A DNA stretch of 59,485 nt from Clostridiales bacterium. Lineage in GTDB: Bacteria > Bacillota > Clostridia > Saccharofermentanales > Saccharofermentanaceae. Below the pieces are notes generated by a model, which saw only the letters and a list, made by a program, of their open reading frames with translations, did not search any database and had not been told where the DNA came from. Position 1 is the first letter of the stretch, and each line of letters opens with the position of its first letter. Shown piece by piece: positions 1 to 8,788 of this stretch. The stretch spans positions 1 through 59,485 of the forward strand of contig JAFZPX010000027.1 in NCBI GenBank assembly GCA_017552455.1. The letters run 5' to 3'. A program made the translations under genes and the position numbers.

Positions 1-751
1 AGTCAGAATCATCTAATATGACTCTCAAACCTTTTTTTCCTGCATAATAGACAACTGCTAATTGCGGAAGATAGTATTTAAAATCCTTATCTATAGCTTT
101 AGCAATCTTACGTTCCTGACGAATTCTTTCAAGTTCGTCTGAAACACAATACGGACAAATCAACCCTTTTACACGAGAGTCTATAACAGCTTTATAATCC
201 TTACCGCATTTATTACAATGCCACCAAACGTTAAGCCTGCTCTTAGCCGTTACTGTCGTTGGTAAGACTTGTACGTTTCTTTCAGACCATTCATGTGCAA
301 TATCTGGATGTGTAGTCTTTAGATCGTTATAACCTTCCAAAACAAGCTGTCCTGCACAATAAGGGCAACCATGGCCATCGGATCTGGAAGAAATCAACGC
401 ATACCACTCGTGACCTTTAGAACAGCACCACCATACTTTACGATTTGAATATGCCGAAACGTCGGTTGGATTGAGCGGATGATTCTTTTCTGACCATTCA
501 CTAATCAACTCCGGATGAATCGTTGCTAGGTCATTGAAGCCTTTTAAAACAGCCCTACAACCACAATATGGGCAACCACTACCAATTAAAGCACGATTCT
601 TGACCGTAGCAGCCCACTCATGATTCTTTTTGCAACGCCATAAGACCTTCTTATGGGAACCACACGTAATATCGTAAGGAGAAATCTCATTATGGGGAGA
701 CCAAGATTCAAGAAGATCCGGTCGTTCCTCTGCTAAGGAACTGCGTTTCAT
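1..751 (-). CDS. Zinc-ribbon repeat protein (DUF4379-like), 3' end beyond window
   Basis: The gene starts at ATG 751 and is open for 250 codons to the window edge, so its C terminus is missing. Three similar modules of about 65 residues are visible, each with a W-x-C / H-E-W half and a CPYC half: Cys40 with CPYC 60-63, Cys109-110 with CPYC 129-132, and Cys179/Cys182 with CPYC 199-202. This is the pattern of the probable zinc-ribbon family DUF4379, whose members often continue into a Vsr-like endonuclease fold; that part would lie outside the window. The start overlaps the stop of the upstream small ORF as ATGA, which suggests translational coupling, and no clear Shine-Dalgarno is present. Codon use (many AAT, TAT, TTT) is more AT-rich than in the neighbours, which suggests horizontal transfer. 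A role in DNA binding or mobile-element defence is inference only. Confidence 0.75.
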   Translation of the reverse strand, partial: MKRSSLAEERPDLLESWSPHNEISPYDITCGSHKKVLWRCKKNHEWAATVKNRALIGSGCPYCGCRAVLKGFNDLATIHPELISEWSEKNHPLNPTDVSAYSNRKVWWCCSKGHEWYALISSRSDGHGCPYCAGQLVLEGYNDLKTTHPDIAHEWSERNVQVLPTTVTAKSRLNVWWHCNKCGKDYKAVIDSRVKGLICPYCVSDELERIRQERKIAKAIDKDFKYYLPQLAVVYYAGKKGLRVILDDSD

Positions 752-990
752 ATAAGCAGATCTTCAATACAGAATGAATAGATACCTATTCTTTTAATAC
801 GCTCTTCGGAATAATCCTTTATTGTTTTCATGGCATATCTGATCTGACACTTCTTTAGGATCCTAAGAAGCAACGGATCAAAACACCATATCAATACATT
901 TTCGTCAGCCGATTTCATACTTGAAAAATACAACCATAACTGACAGGATTCCAATGTGCGATTGATAATTGCAGATAATAAAAATGCCAC
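748..990 (-). CDS. Small hypothetical protein upstream of the zinc-ribbon gene
   Basis: An 80-residue ORF with a GTG start. I do not recognise it. It has no clear signal peptide or membrane segment and is rich in Ile, Leu and Lys toward the middle. No Shine-Dalgarno sequence precedes the GTG; an internal ATG at codon 25 also lacks one. Its stop codon overlaps the start of the zinc-ribbon gene by four bases, the main reason for keeping it. It could be a short real gene, or the decayed 3' end of a longer gene of the same foreign segment. Confidence 0.35.
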   Translation of the reverse strand: MAFLLSAIINRTLESCQLWLYFSSMKSADENVLIWCFDPLLLRILKKCQIRYAMKTIKDYSEERIKRIGIYSFCIEDLLI

Positions 991-1063
991 AGACTATGTA
1001 AAGTCCATGGCATGTTATTCGTTAATCAAGTCAAATATGCGATTTAATTATACTCTTGACGGT

Positions 1064-1093
1064 TTGGTACATAATTGGTACAGTTTTGGTACA
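1064..1093. repeat. Three direct TTGGTACA repeats, 11-bp period
   Basis: The octamer TTGGTACA occurs at 1064-1071, 1075-1082 and 1086-1093. The starts are exactly 11 bp apart, so all three face the same side of the helix. They lie between the AT-rich zinc-ribbon segment and lysS. Arrays of this kind are typical arm-type binding sites for tyrosine recombinases, so this may mark the end of an integrated element. No integrase gene lies in the window, so the assignment is inference. Confidence 0.5.
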
Positions 1094-1141
1094 GTAAGTG
1101 GCTATTTCAAGCCCGCAAACCCCTGATTTTATTGACTTTTC

Positions 1142-2710
1142 TCAATTAATGGATTTGAGTGTCGGGAACAACAGCACATCCCTTATGCTTGCACTGTTCG
1201 TCAGCAGCATTACAAGACGGTCGATACCGTAGCCGATACCGCCCGTGGGAGGCATACCGATCTCAAGTGCGTTGAGGAAGTCCTCGTCTGTGTGGTTTGC
1301 CTCTTCGTCTCCTGCTTCGAACGCAGCATCCTGAGCTGCGAATCTCTCGCGCTGATCGATAGGATCATTAAGCTCGGAGTAAGCGTTGCACATCTCCCAT
1401 GTGTTTATGAACAGCTCGAATCTCTCGACCTTCTCCGGGTCGTTCGGCTTTCTCTTGGTAAGAGGAGAGATTGCAAGGGGGTGATCCATGATGAATGTAG
1501 GCTGGATCAGGTTCTTCTCGCAGAACTCCTCGAAGAAGAGATTGACGATATCGCCCTTTGTATGTCTGTCCTCGAACTCGATGTGATGTTCCTTGGCAAG
1601 CGCCTTGGCCTCTTCATCACTCTTAACTGTATCGAAGTCGATGCCTGCGTACTTCTTGATGGCATCGTTCATCGTCATGCGCTCGAACGGCTTGCCGAAG
1701 TCGAGCTCGATATCTCCGTACATGAACTTAGTTGTGCCGAGAACCTTCTGCGCCAGATATCTGAACATGGACTCGGTGAGCTCCATCATGCCCTCGTAGT
1801 CCGTATAAGCCTGATAGAGCTCCATAAGTGTGAACTCCGGGTTATGACGTGTATCAACACCCTCGTTACGGAACACGCGGCCGATCTCGTAAACTCTCTC
1901 GAGGCCTCCAACAATCAAACGCTTAAGATAGAGCTCCAGTGAGATACGAAGCTTAACATCCTCATCAAGAGCATTGTAGTGCGTCTCGAAAGGTCTTGCA
2001 GCAGCACCTCCCGCATTGCTTACGAGCATAGGTGTCTCGACTTCCATGAAGTTTCTTGTATCCAGGAAGTTACGGATCTCCTTTATGATCTGTGAACGCT
2101 TTACGAATGTGTCCTTGACCTCGGGATTACAGATAAGGTCAGTATATCTTTGGCGGTATCTGATCTCCGTATCAGTAAGGCCGTGGAACTTCTCCGGAAG
2201 AGGCTGAAGGCTCTTGGACAGCAATGTGATCTTATTCGCATGAACGGATATCTCGCCCGTCATGGTTCTGAACAGATATCCTTCAACACCGTAGATATCT
2301 CCCACGTCAGACTTCTTGAAGTCAGCATACGGCTCTTCGCCGATCGCATCACGTGCTACATAGACCTGGATATTGCCCTTGAGATCTCTTAAAGACATGA
2401 AGGAAGCCTTACCCATGACGCGCTTGAACATCATACGTCCTGCAACGGATACATTGATTGGCTTGGCATCCATGATGGCTCTGCGCTCTTCATAATCAGC
2501 CTTCTTCTTAGCTCTTGCTTCCTGCTCCTCGAGGCCCTCAACATCGACCTCAGGTCTGTCGCCAAGGAGCTGCGCCTCCAGCTCATCATATAAAACCTTC
2601 GCTTCATCTGTATGGTGTGTCTGGTCAAACTTAGTAATCTCGAAGGGGTTCTTACCCGCATTCTTGAGATTATTAAACTTCTCCACTCTTACTTCGATCT
2701 CACTTGCCAT
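1142..2710 (-). CDS. lysS: Lysyl-tRNA synthetase (class II)
   Basis: A 522-residue class II lysyl-tRNA synthetase, which charges tRNA-Lys with lysine in the cytoplasm. An N-terminal OB-fold anticodon-binding region carries the SVAGRMMFKRVMGKASF block. It is followed by the catalytic domain with motif 2 (FRNEGVDTRHNPEFT) and motif 3 (GYGIDRLVMLLT) near the C terminus. Compared with the usual start of the family there is an extra acidic and Lys-rich stretch of about 50 residues before the OB fold. GGGAG precedes the ATG at a good distance. The gene lies downstream of greA, but a hairpin terminator separates the two, so lysS may have its own promoter or rely on readthrough. Confidence 0.97.
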   Translation of the reverse strand: MASEIEVRVEKFNNLKNAGKNPFEITKFDQTHHTDEAKVLYDELEAQLLGDRPEVDVEGLEEQEARAKKKADYEERRAIMDAKPINVSVAGRMMFKRVMGKASFMSLRDLKGNIQVYVARDAIGEEPYADFKKSDVGDIYGVEGYLFRTMTGEISVHANKITLLSKSLQPLPEKFHGLTDTEIRYRQRYTDLICNPEVKDTFVKRSQIIKEIRNFLDTRNFMEVETPMLVSNAGGAAARPFETHYNALDEDVKLRISLELYLKRLIVGGLERVYEIGRVFRNEGVDTRHNPEFTLMELYQAYTDYEGMMELTESMFRYLAQKVLGTTKFMYGDIELDFGKPFERMTMNDAIKKYAGIDFDTVKSDEEAKALAKEHHIEFEDRHTKGDIVNLFFEEFCEKNLIQPTFIMDHPLAISPLTKRKPNDPEKVERFELFINTWEMCNAYSELNDPIDQRERFAAQDAAFEAGDEEANHTDEDFLNALEIGMPPTGGIGYGIDRLVMLLTNSASIRDVLLFPTLKSIN

Positions 2711-2752
2711 AACTGGTCTCCCGTCTGTTCTTTCTTATTCTTGTTCTTAACG

Positions 2753-2785
2753 CGAAAAATGGCGCGACTCAATTCTCGCGCCAAA
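2753..2785 (-). terminator. Intrinsic terminator of greA
   Basis: A 7-bp GGCGCGA/TCGCGCC stem (2761-2767 with 2776-2782) with an 8-nt loop. On the minus strand it is followed by ATTTTT. It lies directly after the greA stop and before lysS. Confidence 0.75.
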
Positions 2786-2811
2786 TTGTAAGGTCAAGAT
2801 CGGTAAATTAA

Positions 2812-3291
2812 TTACTTACCGATCTTAACGATCTTGTACTTGAAAGCACCTGCAGGTGTTGTAACAGTAACTGTAGCGCCCTTCTTCTTGCCGACGATAG
2901 CCTTGCCGACAGGAGAATCAACAGAAAGACGGTTGTCGAAGATATCCTCTTCGTTGGCATTTACAATGCTGTACTCTGTCTCTTCCTTTGTCTCCTCGTC
3001 ACGAAGAGTAACTGTGGAACCCAGGGAAACGTTAGTCTTGGAGATATCATCATCACTCAAGACGATAGCATCCTTCAAGAGAGCCTCGATCTCCTTGATA
3101 CGAGCTTCGTTCTTAGCCTGAGCTTCCTTAGCGTCATCGTACTCGGAGTTCTCTGAAAGGTCACCCTGACCTCTTGCTTCTTCAAGTCTAGCTGTGATCT
3201 CAGCAGTTATTGTGGTCTTTCTCTCGGAAAGCTCGTCCTGCAGTCTCTTAAAACCGTCACTGGTAAAGACGTTGTTCTTCTCTTCAGCCAT
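2812..3291 (-). CDS. greA: Transcription elongation factor GreA
   Basis: A 159-residue GreA, the factor that enters the secondary channel of RNA polymerase and stimulates cleavage of backtracked transcripts. The N-terminal coiled coil carries the hallmark acidic tip (ARGQGDLSENSEYDDAKE), and the C-terminal domain has the FKBP-like GKKKGATVTV segment. Two in-frame ATGs lie six bases apart. AGAGG is only three bases from the first (3297) but nine from the second (3291), so 3291 was chosen. The gene follows guaB with a 50-bp gap and probably shares its transcript. Confidence 0.96.
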   Translation of the reverse strand: MAEEKNNVFTSDGFKRLQDELSERKTTITAEITARLEEARGQGDLSENSEYDDAKEAQAKNEARIKEIEALLKDAIVLSDDDISKTNVSLGSTVTLRDEETKEETEYSIVNANEEDIFDNRLSVDSPVGKAIVGKKKGATVTVTTPAGAFKYKIVKIGK

Positions 3292-3347
3292 TGTCATTAA
3301 CCTCTTTCTTATGTATCTGTTTATTAATAACTATCTTAAGCGGGAAC

Positions 3348-4856
3348 TTATCTTGCAGTTCTGTCGCTTTCCTTCTGGATTACGTCGTGAGCACCGCCCT
3401 CGATGATGGATGTGGACGATACTACTACGAGTCTTGCCTTCTGCTGGAACTCTTCTACAGAAGAAGAACCGCATGAGCACATTGTAGCCTTCACCTTAGC
3501 AAGGGATGTATCGAGATTGTCCTTGAGCTTACCTGCATAAGGAACATAAGAGTCTACGCCCTCCTCGAAAGCCATCTTTCCGCCCTTTCCGCCATCATCG
3601 TAACGCTGCCAGTTACGAGCACGGTTGGAACCTTCGCCCCAGTACTCCTTAACATATGTACCGCCAACGAGGAGCTTTCTCGTAGGAGACTCGTCGAATC
3701 TTGCGAAATATCTTCCGAGCATCATGAAGTCTGCTCCCATAGCAAGAGCGAGAGCCATGTGATAGTCGTGAACGATACCGCCATCAGAGCACAAAGGAAT
3801 ATAGATTCCTGTCTCCTTGAAGTACTTGTCACGAGCCTCGGAAACTGCAAGTACAGCAGAAGCCTGGCCGCAGCCGATACCCTTCTGCTCACGTGTGATA
3901 CAGATGGAACCGCCGCCGATACCGATCTTGATGAAGTCTGCGCCGCAGTCAGCGAGGAACTTGAAGCCCTCAGCGTCTACAACATTACCTGCACCAACGA
4001 TAACGTCAGGATAGTTGCTCTTGATCCACTTCAAAGCCTTCTCCTGCCATACGGAGAAACCGTCGGAAGAGTCGAGGCACAGAGCGTCAGCACCTGCTTC
4101 GATCAAAGCGGGAACACGCTCCTCGTAGTCTCTTGTATTGATACCGGCACCAACAATGAGCTTCTTATCAGCGTCGAGGAGCTCATAAGGGTTAGCCTTG
4201 TGGAATTCATAGTCCTTACGGAAAACGAGACCTACAAGTCTTCCGTCCTTATCGATGATAGGGAGCTGGTTGATCTTGTTGTCCCAGATGATGTCGTTAG
4301 CAACCTTAAGTGTTGTTCCTTCAGGTGCTGTAACGAGCTTCTCGATAGGTGTCATGAAAGTAGATACCTTCTCATCGAGAGACATACGGCTTACACGATA
4401 ATCTCTTGTTGTAACGAGACCTAAGAGCTTGCCTTCAGCTGTACCGTCTTCAGTAACGGCAACTGTGCCGTGCTCCTTCTCCTCGCGAAGCTTAAGGATA
4501 TCCTCGAGTGTTGCATCAGGGGATACGTTAGAATCGGATGCTACGATACCTGCCTTATACTTCTTAACCTTTCTGATCATCTCACACTGAGATTCAACAG
4601 ACTGTGACTGGAAGATGAAAGACATACCACCGCATCTGGCAAGAGCAATAGCCATTCCGTCATCGGAAACAGCCTGCATTACTGCAGATACGACAGGGAT
4701 ATTGATCTTAAGTTTGGACTCTTCCTGACCTTTCCTGTACTTGCAGATAGGTGCTGACAGATCAACCTGGTCCGGAGTATTCTTCTCCGTTGTAAGGTTA
4801 GGTACAAGCAAGTACTCGCTGAATGTTCTGGATTCCTGCTCAAAAATCGTAGCCAT
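3348..4856 (-). CDS. guaB: Inosine-5'-monophosphate dehydrogenase
   Basis: A 502-residue IMP dehydrogenase, which oxidises IMP to XMP in guanine nucleotide synthesis. The TIM-barrel catalytic domain is interrupted by a CBS-pair (Bateman) domain at about residues 105-225. The active-site loop is [17 protein letters not shown] with catalytic Cys at about 319, slightly different from the common GSICTTR. The barrel also shows the phosphate-binding SDGGIV segment and the flap region YFARFDESP. The last 40 residues form a Cys/Ser-rich tail (CSCGSSS) of unknown use. The Shine-Dalgarno GGGGG is strong. The gene runs in the same direction as greA. Confidence 0.95.
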   Translation of the reverse strand: MATIFEQESRTFSEYLLVPNLTTEKNTPDQVDLSAPICKYRKGQEESKLKINIPVVSAVMQAVSDDGMAIALARCGGMSFIFQSQSVESQCEMIRKVKKYKAGIVASDSNVSPDATLEDILKLREEKEHGTVAVTEDGTAEGKLLGLVTTRDYRVSRMSLDEKVSTFMTPIEKLVTAPEGTTLKVANDIIWDNKINQLPIIDKDGRLVGLVFRKDYEFHKANPYELLDADKKLIVGAGINTRDYEERVPALIEAGADALCLDSSDGFSVWQEKALKWIKSNYPDVIVGAGNVVDAEGFKFLADCGADFIKIGIGGGSICITREQKGIGCGQASAVLAVSEARDKYFKETGIYIPLCSDGGIVHDYHMALALAMGADFMMLGRYFARFDESPTRKLLVGGTYVKEYWGEGSNRARNWQRYDDGGKGGKMAFEEGVDSYVPYAGKLKDNLDTSLAKVKATMCSCGSSSVEEFQQKARLVVVSSTSIIEGGAHDVIQKESDRTAR

Positions 4857-4880
4857 AGATTACCCCCATTTATTTTTCCG

Positions 4881-4908
4881 CTTATATTAACATAAACTAG
4901 GGACTCAA
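4881..4908 (-). promoter_or_regulatory. Candidate promoter of guaB
   Basis: TTGAGT (-35) and TATAAG (-10) are separated by 16 bp on the minus strand, about 25 bp upstream of the guaB start. This is a sequence match only. Confidence 0.45.
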
Positions 4909-4933
4909 AAAAGACGTATCGCTAATAAATCTA

Positions 4934-5545
4934 TTATATAGACGATTTTTTGTAAGCCTTCATAAGAACGAGGTAGAAAACTACCATTACGACTAGCAAA
5001 AAGGCAAGGTCGAGCGACAGGAAGCTGCCGTTATAGACCATGGAATAGATCCAGGGATTCATGTCGCCTGCATATTCTGAGTAGAAGATAACTCCGGACA
5101 GTACAGAGCAGAACCAGCGCACGATGTAAGAAAGAACGGTAAAAATGATGGCTTTTACCACTCCTGCGTTCGCGAATCTCTTGAGAGGATTCTTGTAAAG
5201 GACCCTTTTCGCAGAGGGTAAAGCCGCGAAGCCCGTGATACCCAGGGACGCGTAGCCCAAAGTGTAGTCGAGGATAACCTGAAAAGGCGTAAGCAGGTAG
5301 CCTCCGATGAGCTGCAGCAGCGAGAAAATGATCGCCACAACAAAACCCCACGCGGGTCCGAATGCCATCGCGAAAATAATGATAGGCAGCACGCTCGCGG
5401 GTGTTACCGTACCGCCGTTAGGCAGCTCAAAGAGCTTCAACTGCGACAGCACAAAAGCTAACGCAAGTGCGACACCTCCCGTGACGATCTTAAGGATCAT
5501 CTCACGGTTGGATGACATAGTAGTAGTGTTGGAATTTCCGGTCAT
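4934..5545 (-). CDS. thiT: Thiamine ECF transporter S component ThiT
   Basis: A 203-residue integral membrane protein with about six hydrophobic segments. It matches ThiT, the thiamine-binding S component that works with the shared ECF energizing module. Family features include the GGTVTPASVLPIIIFAMAFG region and the SLLQLIGGYLLTPFQVILDY segment, which carries aromatic residues of the thiamine pocket. The energizing subunits (EcfA, EcfA', EcfT) are not in this window, as expected for a group II ECF system. The gene follows a TPP riboswitch, which independently supports thiamine as the substrate. Confidence 0.93.
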   Translation of the reverse strand: MTGNSNTTTMSSNREMILKIVTGGVALALAFVLSQLKLFELPNGGTVTPASVLPIIIFAMAFGPAWGFVVAIIFSLLQLIGGYLLTPFQVILDYTLGYASLGITGFAALPSAKRVLYKNPLKRFANAGVVKAIIFTVLSYIVRWFCSVLSGVIFYSEYAGDMNPWIYSMVYNGSFLSLDLAFLLVVMVVFYLVLMKAYKKSSI

Positions 5546-5554
5546 AAATAATCA

Positions 5555-5645
5555 ACTCCCTTCGCCGGCATTATCCGTACAGGTTCATCGGGTCAGGACT
5601 TCTGCATCCACTCTCAGCCGGGCACACCAGCTCCCCATGATTTTG
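5555..5645 (-). promoter_or_regulatory. TPP (THI-element) riboswitch controlling thiT
   Basis: On the minus strand the conserved core runs GGGGAGC, GGCTGAGAGTG, GACCCGATGAACCTG, then GGATAATGCCGGCGAAGGGAG. This is the diagnostic TPP riboswitch sequence. P1 can form from AATCA on the 5' side and TGATT on the 3' side. The GGGAG at the 3' end of the core is also the only Shine-Dalgarno of thiT, ten bases before its ATG. Ligand binding would therefore cover the ribosome site directly, indicating translational control (inference). Confidence 0.95.
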
Positions 5646-5659
5646 CGACTAGAAATATA

Positions 5660-6649
5660 CTACATCTTTCCGATGCTTACAAGACGAACTACGCAGTTTT
5701 CCACAAATCTTCTTACTTCACGCTCGATCGATGCAGGCGCGCGGTCATAAGCCATAAGATGTGTCGCGCGATCGACCGCCAGCAAACGCTTCTGACAGCG
5801 AAGGTCATCGTAGATCGCACGCACACTGTCAGGCGAAGTAACGTTATCATCTGCGCCGGATATAACGAGCACCGGCACGCGAATTCTCGATGCCGCGCGA
5901 ACAACATCGCCCGATTCGAATCCGGTGTTAAGTTTATCCGTAAATCTCTTGTTCAGAGAATTAACAATCATGGAAAGATTCATTCCCGTCTTCTCTTTGA
6001 CCTGTTGTGCGACATAGTCGTTAAGATCTGCGAGCGGACTGTCTGCAATGATACCTGCGACATCAGTCGGGAAATCACTTTGCTCGGCAGCAAGAAGTGC
6101 GGCACTTGCACCGATGCCTCTGCCTACGATAAACACTCTTACGTCCTCGCCAATCTGTCTTCTCAGGAAGCCAATCCAGCGCATGACATCCACACTCTCG
6201 TAGATGCCGTAAGTGCAATACTTTCCACCGCTCATCTGATGTGCACGTTCGTGTGCGATCAACACATGGCACTCGAGCTGACGCATCATAAGTCTTGCAT
6301 AAGCTGCCGTCTCCGTCGGATGCTCATCATAAGCGTGAAGTAGTATTATCGCGAATCTCGTCGAACGGTCTGCGGAAGGTCTGAAGTAACCCGACAGTTT
6401 CGTTCCGTCGAATGAATCTATTCTTACGTTGATGTATTCCGCACGTGTTGTGTAGAACCAGTTCTTGCCTCTGCCGAATACAGTCTTCTGATCGATCTTA
6501 ACAGGCGATCTGTCGACGCGCGGGATAGGAGCTTTACGGGCAAAGATCTCGCGGAAAAGTCTGTTGCACATTCTCTGGTACAACAACACCACCAATGCTA
6601 CAGCAAGCAGACACAGAAGAACGATCAACACTATATAGACCGTCGTCAT
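5660..6649 (-). CDS. Membrane-anchored alpha/beta hydrolase-fold protein lacking the nucleophile
   Basis: A 329-residue protein with one N-terminal transmembrane segment (about 4-24) and a cytosolic or surface alpha/beta hydrolase domain of the YqkD / S33-like group. The nucleophile elbow, normally G-x-S-x-G, reads G176-R-G-I-G180, so the catalytic serine is Gly178. The acid (GADD, 266-269) and His297 of the triad are kept. The oxyanion region HGY-like motif reads HAY (105-107). It may be a pseudoenzyme or use another chemistry. Its ATG overlaps the stop of the aminopeptidase P gene (ATGA), so it belongs to that three-gene operon. Its stop lies just upstream of the thiT riboswitch. Confidence 0.8.
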   Translation of the reverse strand: MTTVYIVLIVLLCLLAVALVVLLYQRMCNRLFREIFARKAPIPRVDRSPVKIDQKTVFGRGKNWFYTTRAEYINVRIDSFDGTKLSGYFRPSADRSTRFAIILLHAYDEHPTETAAYARLMMRQLECHVLIAHERAHQMSGGKYCTYGIYESVDVMRWIGFLRRQIGEDVRVFIVGRGIGASAALLAAEQSDFPTDVAGIIADSPLADLNDYVAQQVKEKTGMNLSMIVNSLNKRFTDKLNTGFESGDVVRAASRIRVPVLVISGADDNVTSPDSVRAIYDDLRCQKRLLAVDRATHLMAYDRAPASIEREVRRFVENCVVRLVSIGKM

Positions 6650-7890
6650 TTACGAACCTCAACCATTATCGACTCATCAGAATCTGTTCCGGACGACAGC
6701 AATTCACATCCGTCTTTTGTCACGCGCACATCATCCTCGATCCTGAATCCGATACCCCATTCCTTGATATAGACACCGGGTTCTATCGCAAGACAGTTGC
6801 CTTCTTCATATGAGGCTTCTCTCTCGCAGATATCATGCACATCAAGGCCTAAGTGATGACCTGTATTATGCCAGTAGTAATTCTTAATATCTTCTTCCGT
6901 GTAGCCCTCGCTGAGAAGCCCCCATGAAAGAAGTGTCTCACCGGTTATCCTTCGCATCTCTCTGTTAAGTGTCGTGAAGCTTTCACCCGGCTTTATAAAC
7001 TCGAATGCACGTGCGCGTAAAGTTCGAATAAGCTCGAGAAGTTTCTGCCTTCTTTCCTGCGCCTCAACATCCTCGCAGTCACCAACGAAGAACACGCGTG
7101 AGATATCCGCACAGTATCCGTCACATCTTGCACCCACATCGATCTGAATGATGTCGCCCTGCTTTGCAGTTACACCATTCTCATCTTCAGGTTCACTGTG
7201 GTGCAGATAGAATGAATTCGTTCCTATCGAAACTATCGTCTCGAACGCAGGTATGAGTGAACCTCTTCTTGCCATCTCATACTCAAGTGCAGTATAAAGC
7301 TCGAGTTCCGTAACACCTACTCTTACAAGCGGTTTAATCTGTGCGAGTGCATCTTCTGTAATGTGCGCTGCAGTAACGATCGCTTTCGCTTCTTCGTCAC
7401 ACTTAATCATTCTCATCGAAGTCAGTGCGTAACCGATATCTTCCACCGCTTCGTGCTCTACAAAAAACTTCTTACTCTCATCTGCGATAGAAGTTCCGTC
7501 CGCATACAGAACGTGTCCCGTAAGAAACGGATACGCATGCTCATCGAACTCACTCACATCATAGATGTCTTCCACACTTATCCCGCAGATGTCCGCTACC
7601 TTCTCGAAAGGCATTCTCTTTCCGTGCCATCTCTCTGTAAGCTCATCTCTTTTAAGTGCGAAAAGAAGTGTCTTCGCAGTGCCGTCCTTTTCGCGCACGA
7701 GGATAAGCTTCCCCTCCTGGTAAGAAAGTCCCGTTAAGTAGAAGAAGTTTCTGTCCGGAAGGAAACGGTAGTCCGTATCCTGGCTCATCGCTCTGCCCTT
7801 CCCCGCGAAAAGAAAAACCGCTGATCCTTCAGGAATGCGGTTCATCAATTCATCTCGTCTTCTCCTGTAGATGTCGCTTGCGATCATCAA
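6646..7890 (-). CDS. pepP: Aminopeptidase P family protein (Xaa-Pro aminopeptidase, M24B)
   Basis: A 414-residue cytoplasmic metallopeptidase that removes N-terminal residues preceding proline. An N-terminal AMP_N domain (FLFAGKGRAMSQDTDYRF..FFYLTG) is followed by the M24 pita-bread domain. All five metal ligands are visible: Asp in IDVGARCDGYCAD, the second Asp in DISR, His in HHLGLDVHD, Glu in EPGVYI and Glu in FRIEDDVRV. It overlaps the acyltransferase gene upstream (ATGA) and the hydrolase-fold gene downstream (ATGA), so the three are translationally coupled. Confidence 0.94.
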   Translation of the reverse strand: MMIASDIYRRRRDELMNRIPEGSAVFLFAGKGRAMSQDTDYRFLPDRNFFYLTGLSYQEGKLILVREKDGTAKTLLFALKRDELTERWHGKRMPFEKVADICGISVEDIYDVSEFDEHAYPFLTGHVLYADGTSIADESKKFFVEHEAVEDIGYALTSMRMIKCDEEAKAIVTAAHITEDALAQIKPLVRVGVTELELYTALEYEMARRGSLIPAFETIVSIGTNSFYLHHSEPEDENGVTAKQGDIIQIDVGARCDGYCADISRVFFVGDCEDVEAQERRQKLLELIRTLRARAFEFIKPGESFTTLNREMRRITGETLLSWGLLSEGYTEEDIKNYYWHNTGHHLGLDVHDICEREASYEEGNCLAIEPGVYIKEWGIGFRIEDDVRVTKDGCELLSSGTDSDESIMVEVRK

Positions 7891-8576
7891 TACCTCGACT
7901 GCCTTGTCGGCGTTGAAGATCTGTTAACGGTTCCGGTGTCAGACATAACATTGTATTCGTCGAACTGGATCGTGTTGTTGATGTAACTCAAAGTAGCACC
8001 GGGTGCTCTTCTGATGAGACCGGGATTACCGATAACGATAGAGCCGTCAGGTACATCAAAATTAACGTATGCACCGGGAGCGATGAGAACGTTGTTACCG
8101 ATTGTGATGTTACCGACGATGACCGCATTCGCACCAACCCAAACGAAGTTGCCGATGTGCGGTGCACCCTTTCTCTTTCCTCTGAACTGTGTACCGATAA
8201 CTACACCTGTTGATACGTTGCAGTTATAACCGATCTCAGCCTTGGGATGAATGATGACTCGACCAAAATGTGCAAGGTAAAAACCTTTACCGATCTTCGT
8301 ATCGTAAGGGATCTGAATGTGATATTTGTGAGACTGTCTTGTAAGTCTCCAGTTGAAGAACTCGTATCTTACCTTGCTTAAAAACTTAAGGAAACCCTCT
8401 TTGTTCGCGATGTCATCGTAGTAAAACTTTGTCCTTCGCATCAAAGAAATATAGTGGAACTCGGGAGTGCACATGAGTTCCTGAAGGTATGTAGTATAGA
8501 TGTGCTTGGTACGCCTTGCATTACCGGTGTACCTGAACAGATCACTGTATACTATGTCCTTTAATTTGTCGTTCAT
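7887..8576 (-). CDS. Serine acetyltransferase-like hexapeptide-repeat acyltransferase
   Basis: A 229-residue protein with an N-terminal alpha-helical region and a left-handed beta-helix from about residue 95 (KIGKGFYLAHFGRVIIHPKAEIGYNCNVSTGVVIG). It ends with PDGSIVIGNP, typical of CysE-like and sugar O-acetyltransferases. The catalytic histidine candidate is in LAHFGRVIIH. No cysteine-pathway genes are nearby, so I do not call it cysE; a sugar or cell-envelope acceptor is equally possible. GGGAGGG lies just before the ATG. It is the first gene of the operon with pepP and the hydrolase-fold gene. Confidence 0.85.
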   Translation of the reverse strand: MNDKLKDIVYSDLFRYTGNARRTKHIYTTYLQELMCTPEFHYISLMRRTKFYYDDIANKEGFLKFLSKVRYEFFNWRLTRQSHKYHIQIPYDTKIGKGFYLAHFGRVIIHPKAEIGYNCNVSTGVVIGTQFRGKRKGAPHIGNFVWVGANAVIVGNITIGNNVLIAPGAYVNFDVPDGSIVIGNPGLIRRAPGATLSYINNTIQFDEYNVMSDTGTVNRSSTPTRQSRY

Positions 8577-8599
8577 CAGTCCCTCCCGAACTACATAAA

Positions 8600-8628
8600 A
8601 TTATATTTCTTTTGCTATGTAAGTTCAA
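8600..8628 (-). promoter_or_regulatory. Promoter of the acyltransferase-pepP operon
   Basis: TTGAAC and TATAAT with exactly 17 bp between them on the minus strand, 24 bp upstream of the acyltransferase start. A near-consensus housekeeping promoter. Confidence 0.75.
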
Positions 8629-8725
8629 GCATACTGAAGGTCCCGCATGTTACGTTGTTAGGTCAATCTGTGTGAAGAAAGTTGCAGCACATTTTTAATT
8701 TTGAAAAAATAACAGTTAAATAGAA

Positions 8726-8754
8726 TTGACATTAATGTATAAAAAATATAAATT
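8726..8754 (+). promoter_or_regulatory. Promoter of the Ala/Lys-rich DUF6465 gene
   Basis: A perfect TTGACA at 8726-8731 with TATAAA at 8747 (15 bp) or TAAATT at 8749 (17 bp). The position argues against the longer reading frame that would start inside this -35 element. Confidence 0.7.
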
Positions 8755-8788
8755 AAACCTATCAATCTGTTTGGAGGATAATTTAGTT

